13,300 nt of DNA from Eimeria necatrix (lineage: Eukaryota > Apicomplexa > Conoidasida > Eucoccidiorida > Eimeriidae), in assembly GCF_000499385.1 (NCBI RefSeq), contig NW_013654771.1, positions 1-13,300 on the forward strand, written 5' to 3'. Position 1 is the stretch's first letter; each line of letters begins with the position of its first letter. Made by a program: the position numbers and the translations under genes. This document shows, piece after piece, positions 1-7,384 of this stretch. A model generated the notes under the pieces. The model was not told the DNA's origin and did no database searches. It saw only the letters and a program-made list of their open reading frames with translations.

Positions 1-98
1 GGCGGCACCCACCCGCGCGCCACGGGCTGGAGGCCTGCGCGGCGCCGCCCCGCAACAAACTAACAACTTACCCGCACAAATAGGCCCCAGCTACGCAC

Positions 99-136
99 AA
101 ACCCTAAACCCTAAACCCTAAACCCTAAACCCTAAA
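99..136 (+). repeat. AAACCCT telomere-like array
   Basis: About five heptamers lie between unique GC-rich DNA at 1-98 and a short island at 140-245. The island is open in several minus-strand frames. The left 98 bases show a possible minus-strand donor (GTAAGT near 71) but no exon I can defend. Confidence 0.85.
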
Positions 137-263
137 GAACTCCCCCCCCCACGCTGCTGCTGCGAACCGGGGCCGCCGCCCTTCTTCCCACTCCAAACAA
201 ACCCGCGATAGCAGCCACACCGCTGCTGCTTTTGCGGCTAGGGTTTACGTGCTTCGCAGTTCT

Positions 264-297
264 AATTTAGGGTTTAGGGTTTAGGGTTTAGGGTTTA
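264..297 (-). repeat. AGGGTTT telomere-like array
   Basis: Four to five heptamers lie in the opposite orientation to the array at 99, so the 140-260 island is flanked by facing arrays. Confidence 0.85.
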
Positions 298-298
298 C

Positions 299-728
299 AT
301 GAAATGCTGCGGCCCCCCGCGCAGCGCCTTGCTGCCGCCAGAGACGGGGCCAGACGGTTCCTGCTGCTGCAGCAGCAGCAGCTGCAGCAGCAGCAGCAGC
401 AGCAAAGTCTGCACAGGGGCCACCTGCTGCGCCAACTGCAACAATGGAAGCAATGCGTAACGCCCAAGCAGCTCCTGCAGCAGCAGCAGCTGCTGCTGCA
501 GCAGCAGCAGCAGCAGCGGCTGCTGCTGCAGCAGCAGCAAGCGCTCTGTCGTCGGGGCCTCGCAACGTTCTCCCGCTTCAGCCGGCACCCACCAAATCCA
601 GCAGCAGCAGCAGCAGCAGCAACGCAGCCAGCAGCAGCAGCAGCTGCTGCGCAGCCAGCAGCAGCAGCAGCAGTTGCTGCTGCTGCTGCTGCACGGCATA
701 GCCGGTTCTCCCGTGGGCCTGCGACTCC

Positions 729-771
<43 letters not shown>

Positions 772-826
772 ATTCCTTCTCCTGGAAAGGATATGCCGCC
801 GCTGTCTCTTTCAGAGGTGTGTTTTG
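299..826 (-). CDS. possible homopolymer-rich exon(s), unidentified protein
   Basis: On the minus strand an AT-rich tract ends in a pyrimidine run and TTCACTGCAG, a good 3' splice site, just above 826. The open frame that follows begins QNTPLKETAAAYPFQEKEF, runs into 14 Ala, then ESQAHGRTGYAVQQ with Gln/Leu runs. It can end at a GTGGGT donor after 593 (78 codons, phase 0). Further CAG/CTG sequence below 565 stays open in several frames down to a GTAAAC donor after 299, made by the edge of a telomere-like array. Plus-strand frames over the same DNA are also open, as triplet arrays guarantee, so only the 770-826 part argues for coding. I recognise no family. Confidence 0.3.
361..770. repeat. clustered CAG/CTG arrays
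   Basis: At least five blocks occur (about 361-405, 474-540, 599-620, 640-695, 729-769), separated by 10-60 bp of unique sequence. The phase of the triplet shifts between blocks, so no single frame gives one homopolymer throughout. Confidence 0.9.
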
Positions 827-841
827 CTGCAGTGAATTTTA

Positions 842-958
842 AAAAGACAAAAAGCAAAAAGAAATGAAATAAAATAAAATTCATTTCAAACAAATAAATA
901 AAACTTCAAATAAACATTTCAAATTTAATTCCATTAATCCAAATAAATAAACACAAAG
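842..958. repeat. AT-rich tract
   Basis: AAATAAA-type repeats carry AAATAAAATTCATTT, shared exactly with the tract near 4268. On minus it ends in a pyrimidine run and TGCAG, consistent with the 3' part of an intron. Confidence 0.7.
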
Positions 959-991
959 AAGAGACAGGCGAGGCCAGCAACAGAACTGAGG

Positions 992-1091
992 CAGCAGCAG
1001 CAGCAACAGCTGCTGCTGCTGCAGCAGCAGCAGCAACAGCTTCTGCTGCTGCTGCAGCAACAGCTGCTGCTGCTGCTGCTGCAGCAACAGT
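992..1091. repeat. alternating CAG and CTG runs
   Basis: Blocks of (CAG)n and (CTG)n alternate four times, so neighbouring blocks are inverted repeats able to form perfect hairpins. The flanks at 1092-1190 are unique, with three TGTCTCC copies. Confidence 0.85.
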
Positions 1092-1189
1092 TAGGCAGCC
1101 TGGTTTGCTGCTGTCTCCTTAGCCCTCTTGCTTCCCGGAGTGTCTCCACACAGTTGTCCCCTCAAGCAGCTGTCCCCATTGTCTCCGTG

Positions 1190-1261
<72 letters not shown>

Positions 1262-1590
1262 ATGAAGGCTTTGTACCTGGCCAAAGAGGGGGGCTGCTTC
1301 ACAGTCAAGGAGCTGCAGAAGATAGTCCTCACTGCCCCCTCCTTCTCCTCAGTCAGCTATTTGCTGCTGCAGCACTTGCTGCTGCTGCTGCTGCATGCAT
1401 TCGTGTTGCTGCTGCTGCCTCTATTGCTCCTGCAGCACTTGCTGCTGCTGCTGCTGCATGTAGTGGTGCTGCTGCTGCTGCCTGTATCGCTGCTGCTGCT
1501 GCTGCTGCATGTGTTGCTGCTGCTGCTGCTTCTGGGCTTGTTGGCGCTGCTGAGGCCGCTCGCGCTGCTGCTGCTGCTGCTGCTGCTGCA
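1190..1590 (+). CDS. possible 5' exon with leucine homopolymer
   Basis: From an ATG at 1190 the frame gives about 23 Leu from a CTG array, then a non-repetitive stretch at 1261-1362 that looks protein-like (MKALYLAKEGGCFTVKEL, continuing to SFSSVSYLLLQ). It then enters further CTG-coded Leu runs. It lies upstream of, and on the same strand as, the uS9 exons, so it may be their first exon. No convincing donor joins it to 1629, and the frames differ. The opposite strand is also open as Ala or Gln runs. Leu runs are less usual than Ala or Gln in Eimeria proteins, so the CTG flanks may be untranslated. I do not recognise a domain. Confidence 0.25.
1192..1260 (+). repeat. pure (CTG)23 array
   Basis: Twenty-three uninterrupted CTG units make one of the longest pure triplet runs in the window. 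It directly precedes the protein-like stretch at 1261-1362. Confidence 0.9.
1363..1590 (+). repeat. compound CTG repeat with 63-bp period
   Basis: A GCAGCACTTGCTGCTG segment recurs 63 bp apart (1371 and 1434), with a more degenerate third copy. A 63-bp period keeps reading frame, which is compatible with coding on either strand but does not prove it. Confidence 0.7.
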
Positions 1591-1610
1591 TGGGCTGCAG
1601 CTGGCTGTTG

Positions 1611-1626
1611 GGTGTACGTACACCGC
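1611..1626. promoter_or_regulatory. GTGTACGTACAC palindrome, copy 1
   Basis: GGTGTACGTACACCGC is a near-complete palindrome directly before the proposed acceptor of the 1629 exon. The same core recurs at 3981, 4215, 5931, 11761 and 11952, so it is a window-wide motif and not a local accident. Confidence 0.4.
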
Positions 1627-1628
1627 AG

Positions 1629-1974
1629 GACTCGTCTCCGTTTCTTCTCGAGAACTTCTTCAGGTCTCTGGGATCGGACGATCCCAACGATCCCAACGAT
1701 CCCACCGATCTCAGTGGGGAGACACTGGAGACCGGAGACAGTCCCGAAGAGACACAGACAAACGGTGAGTTTGTGGGGTCTCTTGCTGCTGCTGCTTGCT
1801 GCTGCTGCTTGCTGCTGCTGCTGCTTCTGCTCTTTTTCTCTCCTTGTTTGTCTCCTTAGTGTCTCTTTATTTGTCTCCTTTTGCCTCTCCAAGTCCCTTA
1901 TTGTGTTTCTTTTTTATCTCTTTTTTATCTCTTTTTTGTCTCTTTCTTTTCGGTGCTGCGCTGCAGCAGCTGAG

Positions 1975-2009
<35 letters not shown>

Positions 2010-2061
2010 TGGGCTGCTGAGGGCTCACGTGCACAGTTGCTTCGACCCGGAGAAGCGCAAG
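1629..2061 (+). CDS. probable upstream exons of the uS9 gene (N-terminal extension)
   Basis: Two segments join in phase to each other and to the uS9 core. Segment 1629-1764 follows a CCGCAG acceptor and ends at a strong GTGAGT donor. It reads SSPFLLENFFRSLG followed by acidic DPN repeats (45 codons plus 1 base). Segment 1967-2061 follows a long pyrimidine tract ending CTGCAG. It reads AEP, ten Ala, then DGLLRAHVHSCFDPEKRK. The phase-1 junction makes Ala. To reach exon 2467 in phase 0, two donors fit: a GC donor after AAG at 2061 (AAG|GCACGC), or a GT donor at 2029 (CAC|GTGCAC). The first keeps more protein-like sequence. Such an extension would carry organelle-targeting and lineage-specific residues. 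The evidence is splice phase and composition only, not family similarity. Confidence 0.45.
1676..1712 (+). repeat. GATCCCAAC 9-bp tandem repeat
   Basis: About four copies of a 9-mer (GATCCCAAC and variants) encode repeated Asp-Pro-Asn in the proposed uS9 upstream exon. Confidence 0.75.
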
Positions 2062-2068
2062 GCACGCC

Positions 2069-2451
2069 CAAACCCTAAACCCTAAACCCTAAACCCTCGA
2101 TTCAAACCCTGAACCCTCGTTCCAGTCCGCAGACCCTAAACCCTCATCTCAAACCCTAAACCCTCTTTCCAAGCCTTAAACCCTAACGCTCGTAGCTGTT
2201 ACCCCCAAACGCCTTACTAAACCACAGCCCAAACCCTAAACCCTAAACCCTAAACCCTCGCTTTGCAGTCCCCCACCTGCTGCCTTTTCAATTCCAGCCC
2301 TAAATTGCAAACCCTAAACCCTGATTTGCAAACCCTAGACCCCAATTTGCAAACCCTAAACGCTCAAACCCTAGTTTGCAAACCCTAAACGCTCAAACCC
2401 TAGTTTGCAAACCCTAAACCCTCAGACCCTAGTTTGCAAACCCTAAACCCT
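2069..2451 (+). repeat. degenerate AAACCCT region with 29-bp higher-order unit
   Basis: It fills the proposed intron before the uS9 exon at 2467. Perfect heptamers at 2069-2097 and 2228-2258 flank degenerate ones. At 2351-2437 there are three tandem copies of a 29-bp unit made of two heptamers, a C, a third heptamer and AGTTTGC. The first two copies are identical. Confidence 0.85.
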
Positions 2452-2466
2452 TTTCTGGCGTTTCAG

Positions 2467-3405
2467 ACCTTCGAGCACGGCGGCCGCGTGTGGCTCTGCT
2501 CCGCCATGGGCCAGGGGACTCGCAAAAGAGCAGCAGCAGTGGCGCTGCTGACGAGGGGCACGGGGCAGGTACTGTCTCCTTTGGGATCGTCTGGGATCGT
2601 CTGGGATCGTGTGGGGTCGATCCCGGGATCGTGTGGGGTCTTGTTGCGTTTGCGGGGATCGTGTGTGTCGGCTGGGGGATCGAGTTGGCTGCGCTGGGAT
2701 CGTGTGGGGTCGTGTGGGATCGTGTGGGGAGCGTGTGGGGTCGTGTGGGATCGTGTGGGGATCGTGTGGGATCGTGTGGGGATCCTCCGTGAACTCGCGG
2801 GATCTCCTGGGATCGCGTGGGATCGCCTGGGATCGCGTGGGATCGTGTGGGATCGCGTGGGATCGTGTGGGATCGCGTCAGGTGCGGGTGTGCGGGCGGG
2901 AGGAGGTGTACACGCGTTGGCCGTACGCGTACAACCGCATGGAAGTGCTGCAGCCGCTGCTGCTGACTGCTGCAGCAGGACTTTTCGACGTGGACATTCA
3001 AGGGGGGGGGGGGGGCCCCTCGGGGCAGGCTGGGGCGGCCAGGCTGGCGGTGGCGAGGGCCCTCGCGGCGGCCTGCGAGGACTGCAGGCCCGCGCTGCAG
3101 GAAGGTAAACCCTAATTTAGGGTTTAGGGTTTGCGGCGGCGGCGCGCCCCCCCGCGCCCCCACGCAGCTCCAGAGGGCTGGGCGGGGTCTGCGCGCAGCG
3201 TAGGGGCTTTCGGGGTCTAGGGTTTAGGGTTTAGGGTTTAGGGTTTGGGGTTTGGGGTTTAGGGTTTAGGGTTTAGGGTTTGGGGTTTGGGGTTTGGGGT
3301 TTGGTGGCTGCAGCCATGATGCTCTATGAGGACACCAGGCAGCGCATGCCCAAGATGCCAGGAAGGATGAAGGCCCGCAAACAGAGACAGTGGTCCAAGC
3401 GCTGA
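2467..3405 (+). CDS. RPS9: organellar (probably mitochondrial) ribosomal protein uS9, three 3' exons
   Basis: The exons are 2467-2568, 2882-3104 and 3314-3405, with GT-AG introns of 313 and 209 bp. The junctions keep frame: phase 0, then phase 1, where G+CC makes Ala. The joined 138 residues show the uS9 landmarks in order: a basic RNA-binding segment GQGTRKRAAA near residue 15, RGTGQVRV, FDVDI followed by a Gly run and SGQAGAARLAVARAL, then a basic C-terminus ending QWSKR and a TGA stop. uS9 sits in the small-subunit head, and its C-terminal tail reaches the P-site tRNA. The bacterial-type tail and GGG-SGQAGA block exclude cytosolic uS9. The WP-Y-NR segment and tail look more mitochondrial, but apicomplexans also import an apicoplast S9, so the organelle is not settled. 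The first intron is a GGGATCG minisatellite and the second is AGGGTTT-rich. Reading through intron 1 would shift the frame. The 5' end lies upstream of 2467. Confidence 0.9.
2581..2880 (+). repeat. GGGATCG(T/C)GTG minisatellite
   Basis: An 11-bp unit, GGGATCGTGTG, with variants GGGGTCGTGTG and GGGATCGCGTG, fills uS9 intron 1 almost completely. The G-rich strand is the sense strand. Confidence 0.9.
3105..3313 (-). repeat. AGGGTTT arrays filling uS9 intron 2
   Basis: The donor GTAAACCCT begins a short inverted pair (AAACCCTAATTTAGGGTTT). After a GC-rich spacer the array at 3218-3303 mixes AGGGTTT with GGGGTTT units and ends at the acceptor GGCTGCAG. Confidence 0.9.
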
Positions 3406-3612
3406 GGGTTTAGGGTTTAGGGTTTAGGGTTTAGGGTTTGGAAACTCTGGTTTTATTCTTTTTTAGTATTTGAATTCGGCTCAACTCCCTTGAAGGATTT
3501 GAGGCTGACAAGTTAATGCAGAAGACTCAAAACCTTTGCCGAGAGCGCTGAAGGGCCTTTTGTAGGGTTTAGGGTTTAGGGTTTAGGGTTTAGGGTTTAG
3601 AGTCTAGGGTTC
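3403..3612 (-). repeat. two AGGGTTT arrays downstream of uS9
   Basis: Arrays at 3405-3439 and 3563-3612 bracket the 3440-3560 island. The first starts at the uS9 stop codon itself, where the second and third bases of TGA lead into GAGGGTTT. Confidence 0.85.
3440..3560 (+). other. uS9 3' flank with a strong splice-acceptor-like tract
   Basis: Downstream of the uS9 stop is a T-rich tract ending in TTCTTTTTTAG. It is followed by about 100 bp of unique sequence with a short open frame (FEFGSTPLKDLRLTS, stop). This could be an intron in the 3' untranslated region, the last exon of another gene, or chance. The minus strand is also partly open. I see no polyadenylation signal that I would defend. 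Confidence 0.2.
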
Positions 3613-3629
3613 AGTTGTACGAGTGCCTA

Positions 3630-3833
3630 ACTAGCTGTGGCTAGCTGCGGCCACTTGTGGCTACCCCAGACCCTGTGGCTTTGCTGCAACTAGCTGCAGC
3701 CAGCTAGCTGCAGCAAAGCTGCAGCTAGCTGCAGCTAGCTGCTGCTAGCTAGCTGCAGCCAGCTAGCTGCAGCGAGGCTGCACTTAGCTGCAGCTAGCTG
3801 CTGCTAGCTAGCTGCAGCTAGCTGCAGCAGCGC
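3630..3833. repeat. GCTAGCTGCAG repeat with 59-bp period
   Basis: AGCTAGCTGCAG motifs are organised as a 59-bp direct repeat (3700-3758 and 3759-3817) differing at a few bases. The units are rich in self-complementary GCTAGC and CTGCAG. The island at 3834-3900 is open on both strands. Confidence 0.75.
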
Positions 3834-3904
3834 GGCTTTGGGGTCCCCTTTTCCGTTCCCTGGGAAGATCCGGGGCCTGGGGGCCTTCGCTGAGGGGCAG
3901 CAGC

Positions 3905-3974
3905 GGTTTAGGGTTTAGGGTTTAGGGTTTGGGGTTTGCTGCTTCGGTAGCGAGGCAAACCCTAAACCCTAAAC
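3905..3974. repeat. facing telomere-like arrays
   Basis: AGGGTTT units (3905-3938) face AAACCCT units (3957-3974) across about 20 bp, giving a potential fold-back. Confidence 0.8.
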
Positions 3975-3980
3975 CGCGCG

Positions 3981-4228
3981 CGGTGTACATACAGTGTGTG
4001 CAGCGGGAGGCCGTCGGGCGGCCTGCGGGGCCTGGCTGCTGCTGCTGGCGGCTGTTTTGGGGATTTAATGGATTAAAATGAATTAAATTTCGAAATAATA
4101 TAATTTAATTAATTAAATTGTCTCAAATTTCGCCAAAAAGCTCCCCCGGGAGCCCCCGGCAGGCACGTGACCTGTCCATACACCTGAGCACCAGGCCGCC
4201 GGGACCCGGCGGCTGCGGTGTACGTACA
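3981..4228. promoter_or_regulatory. pair of GTGTAC motifs flanking an AT-rich tract
   Basis: CGGTGTACATACAG (3981-3994) and GCGGTGTACGTACA (4215-4228) lie on either side of the AT-rich tract at 4058-4135. A degenerate copy, CCATACACCTGAG, is near 4175 and shares TACACCTGAG with the 11952 site. A short GC-rich hairpin (GCCGCCGGG/CCCGGCGGC, 4196-4214) abuts the second copy. The arrangement could be an upstream region or a decayed mobile element. Confidence 0.3.
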
Positions 4229-4316
4229 GCTGCCGCAGCTGTCTTTGTTTCTCTTCTCAAATTGAAAAATAAAATTCATTTAATTTATTTTAAAAACAAA
4301 TAAAGAAAGAAAAGGT
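4058..4316. repeat. two AT-rich tracts around a GC-rich core
   Basis: Tracts at 4058-4135 and 4258-4316 share ATTAAAATGAATTAAA-type and AAATAAAATTCATTT sequences with tracts near 842 and 7890. The core between them holds a GTGTAC palindrome and a GC hairpin. Confidence 0.65.
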
Positions 4317-4390
4317 CAAAGGACTCGCTGGAGACGCGCAGGCGCGGCAGCGCCGACAGAAGCGGTCTACTGACTCCTGGGGGGTCTCCC

Positions 4391-4425
4391 AAACCCTAAA
4401 CCCTAAACCCTAAACCCTAAACCCT
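4391..4425 (+). repeat. AAACCCT array
   Basis: Five perfect heptamers follow a short unique stretch (4317-4390) in which I see no gene. Confidence 0.85.
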
Positions 4426-4429
4426 CGCC

Positions 4430-4690
4430 AGCTCTGTCTCCAGCGCTAAACCCTCGAAGCAGTTCTTTTGCATTTTATTTCTTTTCATAAATCTTCTTCC
4501 TTGGCGGGCGCTCTTCTCCGTGCGCGGGAATGCCTCTCGCGCCAAGGTGACCTCGGTTTGTTCTTCAAACGCCAAACCCTAAACCCTAAACCCTAAACCC
4601 TAAACCCTGAGTGGGGCCTCCTGCTGCAGAGCAGCTGCAGCTGGAAGACGCCAGGGAGCGGCCTTAGTCGCTTCTATTTCCGAACCCTTG
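4430..4690. other. island open on both strands; candidate exon pair, strand unresolved
   Basis: Two unique islands flank a telomere-like array. On plus, 4499-4549 ends in AAG|GTGACC. It joins in phase through the array to an exon after CTGCTGCAG at 4628, giving ALLRARECLSRQ, then EQLQLEDARERP and a TAG stop, a plausible charged C-terminus. No 3' splice site precedes the first piece closely. On minus, the same DNA reads EIEATKAAPWRLPAAAAL, then, across the array taken as an intron that begins GTTTAG and ends TTTAG, GLAFEEQTEVTLAREAF and a basic stretch. Both models keep frame. Sequence alone does not choose between them. Confidence 0.25.
4573..4609 (+). repeat. AAACCCT array between open islands
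   Basis: Five heptamers separate the two islands discussed at 4430-4690. In either strand model this array would be intron. Confidence 0.85.
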
Positions 4691-4779
4691 TTTAGGGTTT
4701 AGGGTTTGCGTGGGCTCCAGCGGGTTCGCGCCTGCGTCGTCCTGCAGCTTCGCAAACCCTAAATTAGGGTTTAGGGTTT
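4691..4779. repeat. AGGGTTT pair and a telomere-like palindrome
   Basis: A short AGGGTTT array at 4691-4708 is followed at 4754 by the inverted pair AAACCCTAAATTAGGGTTT. The same palindrome type recurs near 3107 and 13230. Confidence 0.8.
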
Positions 4780-5311
4780 GCGCCTTGGGCCTGCGGTCTG
4801 TCATGGCCTCTGGCCGGCCCTCAGCTGCCGCCAGCCCGCTTTCTCCTGCTGCTATCACTGCAGCAAAAGAGACCCCCAGGGGGGCCCCCCCTCCCCTCTT
4901 ATCTGTACCCTCCTGGGTCCCGAGGGGCCCCCCCCCCTTTTCTTTGTCTCTTCCCTTTTTGGGGGCCCCCCCTCTCGGCATCAGGCGCCGCATAGGGGGC
5001 CCCCAGAAGCTGGGGGCCCCCCAGGGGGGGGCCCCCTCAAGCGCAGCTGGGGGGCCCCCTCGAGCCTGAAGGCCCTGGGGGGGGGCCCCCAAACCCCCGC
5101 AGGCAGCAGCCAAGGTCTCAAGGGGACAACTGTCTCCTTTTTGTATTTATTGATTTACTTTACTGCTTCCCCGCTGCTGTCTCTCTGCAACAAAGAGTTG
5201 TTTTCAGGAGCAGCAAAAGGAGTCCCCCTTAGCTGCTGCCTGCTGCAGCAGCTCATCCTCTGTCTCTGTCTCCTCGCGCTGGGCCTTTACTGCAGCAGGC
5301 CCCAGCGCAGC

Positions 5312-5346
<35 letters not shown>

Positions 5347-5403
5347 GCAGCAGCAGCAGCAGTGGCCGAAGCCGGCGGCGCAGCAGCAGCACTTGCTGCA
5401 CCT

Positions 5404-5462
<59 letters not shown>

Positions 5463-5666
5463 GGTTTGGCTGGGCGTCGTTTGGGGGGCCGGCGCTAAGT
5501 GTCTCCTTTAAGCAGCAGCTGCTGCTGGGAGTGCCTTACGTGCTGATGCTGTGGAGCAGCAACTGCTGCTTAAGTGTCTCCTCTTTGTCTTCTTACCACA
5601 TTGCCCGCTGCTCTTCAGTCCCCGTCGCGCTGCTGCTCGAGCTGCTGGGGGTCTTCCCCTGTCCCT

Positions 5667-5701
<35 letters not shown>

Positions 5702-5704
5702 CGG

Positions 5705-5738
<34 letters not shown>

Positions 5739-6157
5739 GAGGGGGTCCCGGCGCCCTCGAGTGGATAAAGGAGACAGCTCGAAGGGCCCAGGAAAGAGCT
5801 GCTGCAGTTGGCTGCTGCCGCATTTTCTCAGCTCTTGCTGTTGCTGCAGGACTTGCTGTTGCTGCTGCTGACGGCCAGGCGCTGCAGCCCCGTGCTGCTG
5901 CTCTGGGTGCTGCTGCTTCTGCTGCTGGCGCGGTGTACATGCACCTCGCCAAGGACTGCATACGCGCACAAACAGCAGCAGCAGCAGCAGCAGGGCGCGC
6001 AGCTGCTGCTGCTGCTGCTGCTGAGCGGAGGCCTTGCTGCGCTGCTGCCCGTCTGCACCTATGCCTGCCTAAGGAGACTGTCTCCTTTGGCTTGCTGCAT
6101 TGCAGGGTTTACAAAAACAGCAGCACAGCTGCTGCTGTCTCCTTTAGTTGCTGCTGA
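4778..6157 (+). CDS. long homopolymer-rich open frame, doubtful gene
   Basis: One frame stays open for 459 codons. Its first third crosses G/C blocks (4870-5100) and gives Gly/Pro-rich text that I do not believe is protein. After 5100 it has two hydrophobic stretches, Gln runs from CAG arrays, and then Ala runs. The most protein-like part is about 5740-5985: EWIKETARRAQERAAAVG, then two Ala-rich hydrophobic segments and AVYMHLAKDCIRAQ. That could be a helical or membrane-associated region. The minus strand over 5508-5969 is open too. No domain is recognised, no promoter or splice structure is clear, and the TGTCTCC motif recurs inside the frame. If a gene is present, only the 3' half is likely to be exon. 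Confidence 0.25.
4870..5100. repeat. G/C block tract (GGGGGGCCCCC)
   Basis: Runs of 5-8 G next to runs of 5-8 C recur about every 20-40 bp. The blocks are self-complementary and G-quadruplex-prone. Open frames here reflect composition. Confidence 0.75.
5311..5461 (+). repeat. two long CAG arrays
   Basis: (CAG)n at 5311-5362 is interrupted by one CCG. A purer array of about twenty units runs at 5402-5461. Confidence 0.9.
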
Positions 6158-6290
6158 GGCCCTTTCGAGCCACGCTGCTGCTGGCTGCTGCTGCTGCTTG
6201 CTGGGCAGCTTCGCCTTCTGCTGCAGCAGCTACCGCAGCAGCTGCTGCAGCAGCAGCGCGCAGCAGCAGCAGCAGCAGCTCGTCTCTCCG
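5669..6290. repeat. series of CAG and CTG arrays
   Basis: CAG runs occur at 5669-5697, 5707-5737, 5972-5992 and 6257-6281, with many short CTG runs between. The unique DNA between runs is short, and the TGTCTCC motif recurs (near 6078 and 6136). Confidence 0.85.
5931..5945. promoter_or_regulatory. GTGTACATGCACC motif copy inside an open frame
   Basis: CGGTGTACATGCACC is one or two changes from the perfect palindrome. It lies in the most protein-like part of the 4778-6157 frame (coding AVYMHL), so here it may be only coding sequence. Confidence 0.2.
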
Positions 6291-6360
6291 CCCCACAAAC
6301 AGGGACACAAGAGAGACACCAAGTGCAGCAGGAAGAGACACAGCCTCAGCAGCAGCTAAC

Positions 6361-6414
6361 AGAGACAGCAGCAGCAAAAAGAGACAGCAGCAGCAAAAAG
6401 AGACAGCAGCAGCT
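6361..6414 (+). repeat. 19-bp AGAGACAGCAGCAGCAAAA tandem repeat
   Basis: Two perfect units (6361-6379, 6380-6398) and a partial third join the GAGACA motif to a CAG run, showing both motifs amplified together. Confidence 0.8.
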
Positions 6415-6472
6415 CTGCTTCCTAAAACCCCAACCCTTTCTTTGTCTCCTCTTTGTCTTGCCCCTGAGTCCA

Positions 6473-6545
6473 AACCCTAAACCCTAGCGATAACCTCCAC
6501 CTCAAACCCTAGACAAACCCTAAACCCTTGCACCAGCAGCAGCAA

Positions 6546-6577
<32 letters not shown>

Positions 6578-6697
6578 GCAGCAGCAGGAGCAGCAGCAGC
6601 GGCAAGCGCAGCAGCGGTGAAGGGGGCCTCCCCCACGCATTAGCATTCTAATGTGTCCTCAAACCCTAAACCCTAAACCCTAAACCCTAAACCCTAG
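6473..6697 (+). repeat. AAACCCT arrays and a CAG/CAA array
   Basis: Telomere-like units at 6473-6528 and 6660-6697 flank a CAG array with CAA interruptions (6534-6604). I see no gene in 6490-6740. Confidence 0.85.
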
Positions 6698-6821
6698 CCA
6701 GCAGCAACTGCAGAAGTTGGAGATCTGAATGTGCAGTCACTCATTGGGCAAGGGGCCCCCAGGCCGCCCTAAGGGGCCCCCAAAATGCAGCTTTTAGGGC
6801 CCCTAAAGGTACTTCGGGGCC

Positions 6822-6950
6822 CCCATGTACCCCTTGGGGGCCCCCAAGTACCCTTTGGGGGCCCCCATGTACCCTTTGGGGGCCCTCAAGTACCCTTTGG
6901 CGGCCCCAAAGTGCCCTTTGGGGGCCCCCAAGTACCCTTTTGGGGGCCCC
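6822..6950 (+). repeat. 21-bp G/C minisatellite
   Basis: About six copies of a unit with CCCAAGTACCCTTTGGGGGC, alternating ATGTACC and AAGTACC. It leads directly into the 196-bp duplication. Confidence 0.8.
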
Positions 6951-6953
6951 CAG

Positions 6954-7345
6954 ACAGCTTGGAGCCAAAATGCTGCTTGAGGGCCTCTACGGGGGCCCCC
7001 TGGGGGCTACCTGGGGCCCCCCGGGGGCCCCCGGGGGCCCCCAGGGGCCCCTACGCCCTTTAGAAAGCCTTTTAGAATTCTTTGAGAACTTTTCGCTAAA
7101 AGGGCCCCTAAAGGACTTTTGGCCTCTTGTCAAAAGCTCTAGAAAGCCCACAGCTTGGAGCCAAAATGCTGCTTGAGGGCCTCTACGGGGGCCCCCTGGG
7201 GGCTACCTGGGGCCCCCCGGGGGCCCCCGGGGGCCCCCAGGGGCCCCTACGCCCTTTAGAAAGCCTTTTAGAATTCTTTGAGAACTTTTCGCTAAAAGGG
7301 CCCCTAAAGGACTTTTGGCCTCTTGTCAAAAGCTCTAGAAAGCCC
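6954..7345 (+). repeat. perfect 196-bp tandem duplication
   Basis: 6954-7149 and 7150-7345 appear identical base for base. Each copy begins ACAGCTTGGAGCC, carries a GGGGGCCCCC cluster, then a more AT-rich half with GAATTCTTTGAGAAC, and ends CTCTAGAAAGCCC. Open frames within are repeated in both copies and look like composition artefacts. Confidence 0.92.
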
Positions 7346-7384
7346 CTAGGTATTCACTGCCCCAAAGGGCCCCTAAAGAGTCTT

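Noticed and set aside
1353..1892. 179-codon minus-strand frame with Gln and Ala runs
   Set aside because: It has no ATG at the proposed start and lies opposite a plus-strand pyrimidine tract and donor that fit the uS9 gene. Triplet arrays keep it open.
2434..3108. Single continuous uS9-containing open frame of 224 codons
   Set aside because: It reads through the minisatellite and leaves the uS9 frame after it. The spliced model restores GTGQVRV and the rest of the family core.
2429..3163. 244-codon minus-strand frame over the uS9 gene
   Set aside because: Its Arg-Ser-His-Thr-Ile-Pro repeats are the reverse reading of the GGGATCG minisatellite.
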